Part shown: positions 57,609 to 64,000 of the stretch, in pieces | How positions within the stretch are numbered: position 1 is the first letter of the stretch | Layout: each line of letters opens with the position of its first letter | Origin: Cloeon dipterum | Taxonomy: Eukaryota > Arthropoda > Insecta > Ephemeroptera > Baetidae | Direction: 5' to 3' | NCBI RefSeq assembly: GCF_949628265.1 | Contig: NC_088789.1 | Location: 22,437,883 to 22,501,882, forward strand | Length of the DNA stretch: 64,000 nt | Position numbers and translations under genes: made by a program | Notes under the pieces: generated by a model | The model's database searches: none | What the model was told of the DNA's origin: nothing | What the model saw: only the letters and a program-made list of their open reading frames with translations

Positions 57609-60600
57609 TCAGTGACGGCGTTTTGAGCGCCAAACGGCCACAGCTGCGTGCACCACCAGCGGCCACAGCACGATCACCATCGCTGTCCGCGGCGAAACAT
57701 CACTCAGCGGCCAAATTCCAGCCAAAGACGGCTTTTCCTGCAGGGATTAAAAAATAAAATCATTAAAAACCGGCAATATTATATTAGAATATTTTTGGTA
57801 GAGAAAAAATTCAGATTTTAACGATGAAAAGTGAACGATAAAAGAGAATTTACCCAGGGAATTTTAAGAAATACGGATAATTGTTTTAAAAAAAGTAGGA
57901 ATATCAAATGGTCATTATGCCTAGCAGAAGTCACCTTTTCCCCCACTATCACCTGTGTTCGACTCGACCCCTTTGGGGGAAAAATTGGCTGCTGCAGCCT
58001 GTTGTGAAACATGTCAAAATTCGCATCTAATATTTAGTTCGTTTGTTTGATGCAAGAGCAGAGTGGTAGAAAACTTGCAAGAATTTAATTTTAAGAATGC
58101 TGCTTTTTTGTGTTTAAAATTTATAGTTAATGATAAATGACTAACAATTTTCAATTGAATTCAGCATTTTTATAGGGTAGTGAAGCAAAATTCAAAAGAT
58201 GGTAGAGCAACATAACTATATTCAGTCACTGAAATATTAATTTTTTGCTTGATTATAATTAATTAAATGTGTACCTAAAAATTCTTGCGTAAACTAGAAC
58301 GCAAAGAAAAAATTAAAAAAGCAAAAACAGTGTGGCAATTTGAATTAGAACTTAAAAAATCGCACCTACATTAATTTCAACTCATTGTTTTGAAACAAAA
58401 GAAGCGTGTGAAAATTTTTACCCTATTTTGCTGGCTGCTCTTTTCTTCGAGCCTGAGAAGCCTGGTATTGATTGCGTTGAGGTCTCGCTGAAGCTGCCTC
58501 GTCGTGTCCCGCAACTGCTCGGCCACTTGCTCATCCAGCCCTTTTTGGCTCATTGCCGTAATCCGGGACGCGAGCTCCGCGGCATCCCCAGCCGGCTTTA
58601 TGGCATGACCATTTTCTACAAAATTCCACAGACTGTTAATTTATTATCCAATTTTATAAAATGAAATAGCGTACTTTTGGCAGTGACTGGTTTGTTTTGT
58701 ACAAAGTTCTCCACGTCTTCCTGCCTCAACTGTAATTAAAATATAATTTATTTATTTATTTAAAATAATTTATGATATTAAATCGATGAGAAATTTGAAC
58801 AGTTGAATAATTATTATCACCTCGACCAGAGAGTCTTTGAAATCTTCATATTCGTCTTCGTCGTCCTCATCCTCTTTGTCCATGGCTTGGCTCAGCGACT
58901 GTTTAGATGGCAGCGAGTGCACCGGGCTGGAGGCGCGGCTGCTGACTCTCTCAATGATGTCTCCGACGGCCAGCTGCAGGTCCTCTTGCGGCACCGCCTC
59001 GTAGAATGAGCCCAACGAGCCCAGGAACTCGGCCACATTCTCGTTGTACGACATTGTCTCCACGATCTAATCAAAATTCGTTAAAAATCAATTAAAATAA
59101 ATTAAAAATTACGCAATAAAAGGATTTCAACAGTTAGTTAATGAAATGAAACTGAAAATTTTGATGATAAAAGCTTTAAATTTGCATAAATTTTGCAAAG
59201 TGTCGAAAACCATTCAAAAATGATATATACAAGTCATTTTTTTCGTCTATGGGAGTTAAAGATTGCCACTTAACAACCGTGACTGCTACTATTAAAATCA
59301 ATATATTTTTGTGCAAAATTTCACTGGTTACATTTTTGCTCTAAACTTATAAAAATTCGAACGGGAAAATCACCCTGAAAAGTGAAAAAACTTAATTTTC
59401 TAAAATAAGGTTGCGAAAGGCGACATTGACCTTTTTGTAAACTGAAAAGTGGTTTGGGATCAAAATATAGGTTGGTAGATACAAATTTAAATATCATATC
59501 TTGATTCTAGAGTCCATCTTTAATTCTCATATTTTGATTTTGTGAAAAAACGGGATACTCCCCACTTTTACAGGCCTCTACCTTGAAATATTCCCACCTC
59601 TTAGCAAGTAATTTAAGTAAAATTAAATATCGGTCTAAAATTTTATCAAAAACATTTGCGTCATAATTCACCTGAAACAATTCTCTTAAAAATTAAAATA
59701 TTTGTTAAACCAACCAATTCTAATATCGTTCTTGAAATATATGATAATTCTATTTTTGGGTTTAAATGTGTCCAGAGAAGAGCAAAATTCCCAAGTCAAT
59801 CAAACGATCAGTCGTGTACCGAAGAAACAATGCTATCAGACCGATAAGCATTTTCGGTTCTAGATTCAAGATTAAATATCGCTAGAATCAAACTTGAATA
59901 GATTTGTACCATTTACCAATTTAAGCTTTGTGTTTCCTAAATCCACAATGCATCAGCAATTAGACCGATAAAAATAACTAGTTTAAAAAAATTGCAGGCG
60001 CGAAAAGTTCAATTAGCGAGCGTGTCATGAAAGAGTCATTACAAACAATTAGGAAATGCGGCGAGGTCAGTGTAGCAGAGTGTGCGAAAAAATTCAGCCA
60101 AATCACGGTGGTTGCCGACACACGGCGGGCGGACCGAATGGAAAATATCAAAGCGTGTTTGTTGCAAAAGTGTCGAATCAGCAGAGTGAAACCGTCAGAG
60201 TGTCAATTGGCCCAAGGAGGAGGAGGAGGAGGAGGAGAGCAAACAATGGAGCCCGACCTTCTTGAGTTCCTCTACGTAGCTCTCCATGGCCTGCTGCTTG
60301 GGCATGTTGGCCAGCTTCTTCCATGCTTCCCATTTCTTGCGACGCACCACCTCCCAGAAGGCCGGCTGCGACTCCGTGCAAGGGCCTTCCGTCGCCTGCT
60401 TGAAGAACGCGTAGAACCGCAGCTGCAACTCGTACGACGGCTGGTACGAGCCTGGAACAATTACATCAATTAAACAGCTGGTTTAAAAACTTAATTACAT
60501 TAAATTCGAAAGTTAAACAATTTATTTAATTAACAAAATTGGCAGTGCCGGTTAAAAAACACGGGCTAACAAGGCTAATTAATTTATTATTTCGTATTAT

Positions 60601-62282
60601 GATGGACTAAAATCCAGATTTTGCCGGAATTTTCTCAGAAATTTTCGTTGTTTTTTATTTGCCTGATTCCACTTTTTATTCTCGTAACGACAAGCACGTG
60701 CGGATTTTGTGAGGAAAATTCTTGTTTTAATCGATGTATAAAACGTTTTTAAGTAGGTGGACAGGGAAAATTGCGGAGCTGATTTACTCTGAAATATTTA
60801 AATCACTTAGGTATATTTTCTTATACTAAGATTTGAAAAATTACAAATGCCAATAATATTTTTATAGCAATTGGGTAGAAGATCTATGCAGGGGTTAATT
60901 TAGTTAAGCACCAGTTTTTTCAACATTTTTTACCGTTTATTAACAAAAGACTTTTTACCAATATTAAGCGCAAAATATGCTAGAAATTAATTTTCCGTTT
61001 TTTTAACAAAAAATCCTAACTATGTGATACGTGGAAAAAATGCTGCACATATTTTAAAAATGCCCTTTCCTACTCTCAATTTCGCATGAATTTTCCGTCT
61101 ACCCTTAGCTTTCCTTATTTTAGTGGGGGTAAAAACTATTAAAAATCAGTGCAAATAATATGGGAAAATAAACTGGTAAATAAAGACTCGTGTATTGCAT
61201 TTGCCAAAAACTCGCCGATCTTTTTTAAATCCCCTGCAACCGGTTTTTAACCTCTGGTTATTACCGTTTAATTCTGATTTTTACCAATTTCTTGAGCAAA
61301 AGAAGCAAGAAATAAGAAACAATATAATCTTTTTCTAACCAAAATCGAAAATTATCCTCTGTTTTGTAGAATTTTATTTTAAAAATAGCTATATGAGCCC
61401 TACCTTGCCATAATTTTCTACTTACCCTAACCACAAGTTGAGGTCATACGCAAGCTACTAATAAATTATTTAAAATAAAAGTGCAAAGTATTGGTAAAAG
61501 TTGTCGAAAACCAACAATAAAACGAAAAAAATTATAACACCCACTGCAATTAAAAAAAACTTGCGGATAATTTTTTGCAACCCTAGAGATGTAAATTTAA
61601 ATTAATGTAGATTGCTTCACATCAATGTTCAGAATAAAAATAGCTTTGCTACATTGATCTTGAAAAATAATATTCGTCCTCTGCGCTGTCATTGTTGCTT
61701 GATAGATAACCTTGGTGGGCGCATCGTCTGCATTATTTGGCAAACAATATTTTTGCGGGCTCATCGCAGCGTCTACTTCTTACTTCCTCTACTGCCCAGA
61801 CTTCTAATTTTGTTGCAAATTTATCCTTTGGTAATATCATTTAAAGGGAAAAAATAGATTAAGCATGAAGCGTTCCTCTCAATTTTCCAATAAAAGTTTA
61901 TAGCGACTGGCTTTTCCTCGGCTGCACCGATTTTTCTGAGAATAACGACCTAGAAACCCAGAGACAGGCATGACTGGTCGCGCTGCATTGCATTGGGCTC
62001 CAACAATAATTGTTGAATAATGAGCCGTGACTCGGCAAGTGCAGCGCCGGGAGCGGGGGGCACGGAGAAAGTGCCCGGGGTCAGCGGGGCCCTTTGCCTG
62101 TGGCTCGCACTTCGGACCCGCCGAGTGATAAGCCCTTGCCGATAAGCACGGCCTATCTCGCGTCCAGGGGCGTCGGGCCCGCGACGGGGGGCCTCGGAAC
62201 CCCTTGTCCCAACAAACTCACCGTTCTTGGGCAGGCTGCGGATCACGTTGACGGCCGCGCGGAACTTCTCTTCGGTGCTCAT
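57609..62282 (-). CDS. ACBD5: ACBD4/5-type acyl-CoA-binding tail-anchored protein
   Basis: Six exons (minus strand): 62222-62282, 60258-60451, 58821-59066, 58675-58729, 58422-58615 and 57609-57737; frame continuous, 292 residues. The ACB domain (residues about 5-90) has FRAAVNVIRSLPKNG, YELQLRFYAFFKQATEGPC, FWEVVRRKKWEAWKKLANMP and AMESYVEELKKIVETM, as in peroxisomal ACBD5. An acidic stretch ending EYEDFKDS looks like a FFAT motif for binding VAP at the ER. A coiled coil (EQLRDTTRQLQRDLNAINTR) and a C-terminal anchor (TAMVIVLWPLVVHAAVAVW) with a basic SKRRH end follow. The architecture predicts a peroxisome-ER tether binding very-long-chain acyl-CoA; the length is nearer ACBD4. The exon 2 donor (AAG|GTCGGG) is weak. 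Confidence 0.9.
59067..60257 (-). other. ACBD4/5 intron 2
   Basis: This 1.2-kb AT-rich intron includes an (AGG)n tract (60215-60237) about 20 bp beyond the donor. No gene is seen. Confidence 0.6.
60215..60237 (+). repeat. (AGG)n tract
   Basis: A run of AGG triplets. In the transcript of the minus-strand gene it is a CCU repeat just after a weak splice donor. Confidence 0.8.
60452..62221 (-). other. ACBD4/5 intron 1
   Basis: A 1.77-kb intron, AT-rich apart from the GC-rich 200 bp next to exon 1. No gene or well-defined repeat is seen. Confidence 0.6.
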
Positions 62283-62541
62283 GGCCGCCGAATCAGAAAA
62301 GCCGCCGATTCGTGTCGTCCGTCGGCCCAGCGGCTGCAGCAGCTGATCTTGTCGCTCGCTCGCCTGCCTGCCTGCAGATCTTTGCTACTGGCCCGGCCTG
62401 TCGTTCAAAACAAATCACAAATCTGGCATCTGGCCCCTCTACAAGCAAAGCAAGAAACGGTTTTCTTAAGCAGAATCAAATAAACTGGTTTCACCGCAAA
62501 TTGTTCTGAAAAACTGTCAGTTAAACTGGGAGAACTTCAAT

Positions 62542-62617
62542 TAAACCGGTTTTGTTTATTAGAAAACCGGATAACATCACCGGTTTTACTGGATTTACCG
62601 TTAACTAAAACCGGTGC
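62542..62617. promoter_or_regulatory. Cluster of AACCGGTT-like sites upstream of ACBD4/5
   Basis: TAAACCGGTTTT (62542-62553), AAAACCGG (62563-62570), CACCGGTTTT (62578-62587) and AAAACCGGTGC (62608-62617) occur within 76 bp. AACCGGTT is the Grainyhead consensus, but subterminal repeats of a transposon would look similar. Confidence 0.35.
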
Positions 62618-63794
62618 TACCGGCAGAATCGCACCTTTAATAAAGGCACCGCCCATCTCCCCCGTAACGACGCAGAGAGTAAGACTAATTCAGCCGCCAT
62701 TGTTGGACTGTGAAGCTTAACTATCACTCACAGGACCAATCATGGCGTCTCTTCCAGTCCTGGCCCTTCTATAAGGGTCACGTGACTGACTGAATTACGT
62801 GGAAATCGCAGGCGGCGGGGAGAGATCGCACCAGGCTGCTATGCAACGCGGCATGCACTCTGCGAAAAATGTGCAACTGGGAATATATTTTTGCTGTGCA
62901 ACGCTGCTGCTTTTTGCAGTCGAGCAGACACCTTCACTTTTGCAGAAAGAAAGCATGATGTGCAATCAATGACACTACGCGACTACTTACTTACACTGAG
63001 TCCTAAAAGAAAAGTTGATGCATGAAAATGCGTCACAAACCGAGACGACACTTCAATGTGCATTTTATCGATATATTTTTTAACCTCAATTTGGGCACTG
63101 TTTTGCTATCACTGATTCCAGTCACGCTTGAAGATTTGATTTAAACTTTTTTAATGCTTTAAGAGCACTTAAACGATTTTTTGGAGGTTTAAGGTAAGAA
63201 CAAAAAATGAGAAAAAAGAATGCCAGAAATTCCAAATCAACTTAAAGCGTTTATGTGATACGTATTTATATGATAATTGAATATATCGTCCATAAATTGC
63301 CTTAATTTTGTTTCAACTATCTGAAATTTATTTTGGGGATTTTTGTCTCATCTTTTAGTAACAGTTTTTAGGAATTTATTATCATGATAATTAGAATCCC
63401 ATTTTGCCATCCGAGAGTATGTTGAACTCATCTTGAAAAATTCAATCGGCACTAACAGTTATAGACGGACGGGCAACGACTTTACAAATTAATAGTCGGG
63501 AGTGTCAGACCATGACACGAGCAGCGTATGCAACGCGCTTTTCTCGCGTGTCGAGCGGATTGCATAACAAGTAGTGGCACAAGAAATGAAGCCCCGTGCT
63601 TCAAGCACAATCACACCGCACACGTTTTGTAAGTGCCTAAGCCCTAAGCTTTTATTAGATTCTCTCAATATAATCCTATGACATCAATTATATTTTTAAA
63701 CAGAGTAAATTCTTTCGATTTTAAAAGTGGATTCGTACTGCAAAATTATAAAAAAATATTTTTTTCCTTCTGTGATAATTGGGAAAGAGAAAAA

Positions 63795-63990
63795 AATTCC
63801 CTGTTTGCAAGCAAATCGGCTCCAAAATTTGCATGCTATTCAAATAGTGAGCACTGTTTCCTCATCGAAAATCAGGATTGATTTCGCCTGAAGGGAAATT
63901 AAACTCATAATTCCTACAATGTTGGACAGATTGCGACGAGAAGAATTGAAATAAAGCGAAAAAATCATTCAAACCGTACAATTTTTCGTT
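63795..63990. repeat. Degenerate family A copy at window end
   Basis: It matches family A by GTGAGCACTGTTTCCTCAT, GAAAATCAGGATT and GTTGGACAGATTGCGACGAG. It is truncated and diverged. Confidence 0.4.
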
Positions 63991-64000
63991 AAATTTGCAA

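Larger units (their letters stand above)
62283..64000. other. Upstream region of ACBD4/5 to window end
   Basis: It holds the presumed promoter (GC-rich near 62283-62400, a CCAAT at about 62733) and a cluster of AACCGGTT-like sites (62542-62617). The last 200 bp resemble family A repeats (GAGCACTGTTTCCTCAT, GTTGGACAGATTGCGACGAG). No gene is seen. Confidence 0.5.

Overview
This window is nuclear DNA from an arthropod, most likely an insect. The genes have many short GT-AG introns, GC-richer exons set in AT-rich introns, and AATAAA signals. One gene encodes a leucokinin-type neuropeptide receptor, a family known from arthropods and molluscs. The species cannot be named from the sequence alone. 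All gene models were built by eye from reading frame, splice sites and remembered family motifs; no search was run.

Layout, left to right. (1) 72-1416 (-): a cathepsin L-like cysteine protease running off the left edge, with a short inverted-repeat element in an intron. (2) 2890-13346 (-): an 18-exon VPS8 gene (endosomal CORVET tethering subunit). Its 2.2-kb fourth intron holds an oppositely oriented, intronless gene (10557-11759, +) for a secreted, repetitive, Arg/Pro-rich, Cys-free protein, followed by a decayed copy of its promoter. (3) 14693-16601 (+): a NUDT16-like Nudix hydrolase. (4) 18961-22027 (+): a leucokinin-type GPCR with RRY in place of the DRY motif. (5) 22124-26999 (-): EXOSC10/Rrp6, the nuclear exosome 3'-5' exonuclease, divergent from (6) TMEM267 (27168-29054, +) across a 168-bp shared promoter. 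(7) Three ALDH3/fatty-aldehyde-dehydrogenase genes on the minus strand (30102-33835, 40008-42615, 43184-49835). The first two are recent duplicates that have lost the general-base Glu (now Gln) and gained a tail beyond the membrane anchor; the third looks like the conventional enzyme. (8) Between the two duplicates lies a 5.1-kb hAT-type non-autonomous transposon (34488-39594) with a perfect 8-bp target duplication, filled by about 4 kb of GC-rich hairpin-forming minisatellite. (9) 49.8-57.6 kb holds repeats and possible promoter sequence but no gene I can support. (10) 57609-62282 (-): an ACBD4/5-type acyl-CoA-binding, tail-anchored protein.

The genes are ordinary eukaryotic neighbours, not an operon. 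Two themes recur: lipid and aldehyde handling at organelle membranes (the three ALDH3 genes and the ACBD4/5 homologue), and local duplication followed by divergence or decay (ALDH copies, an ALDH tail-exon relic, the nested gene and its promoter relic). The strongest candidates for something undescribed are the nested secreted precursor and the hAT element carrying a hairpin minisatellite.
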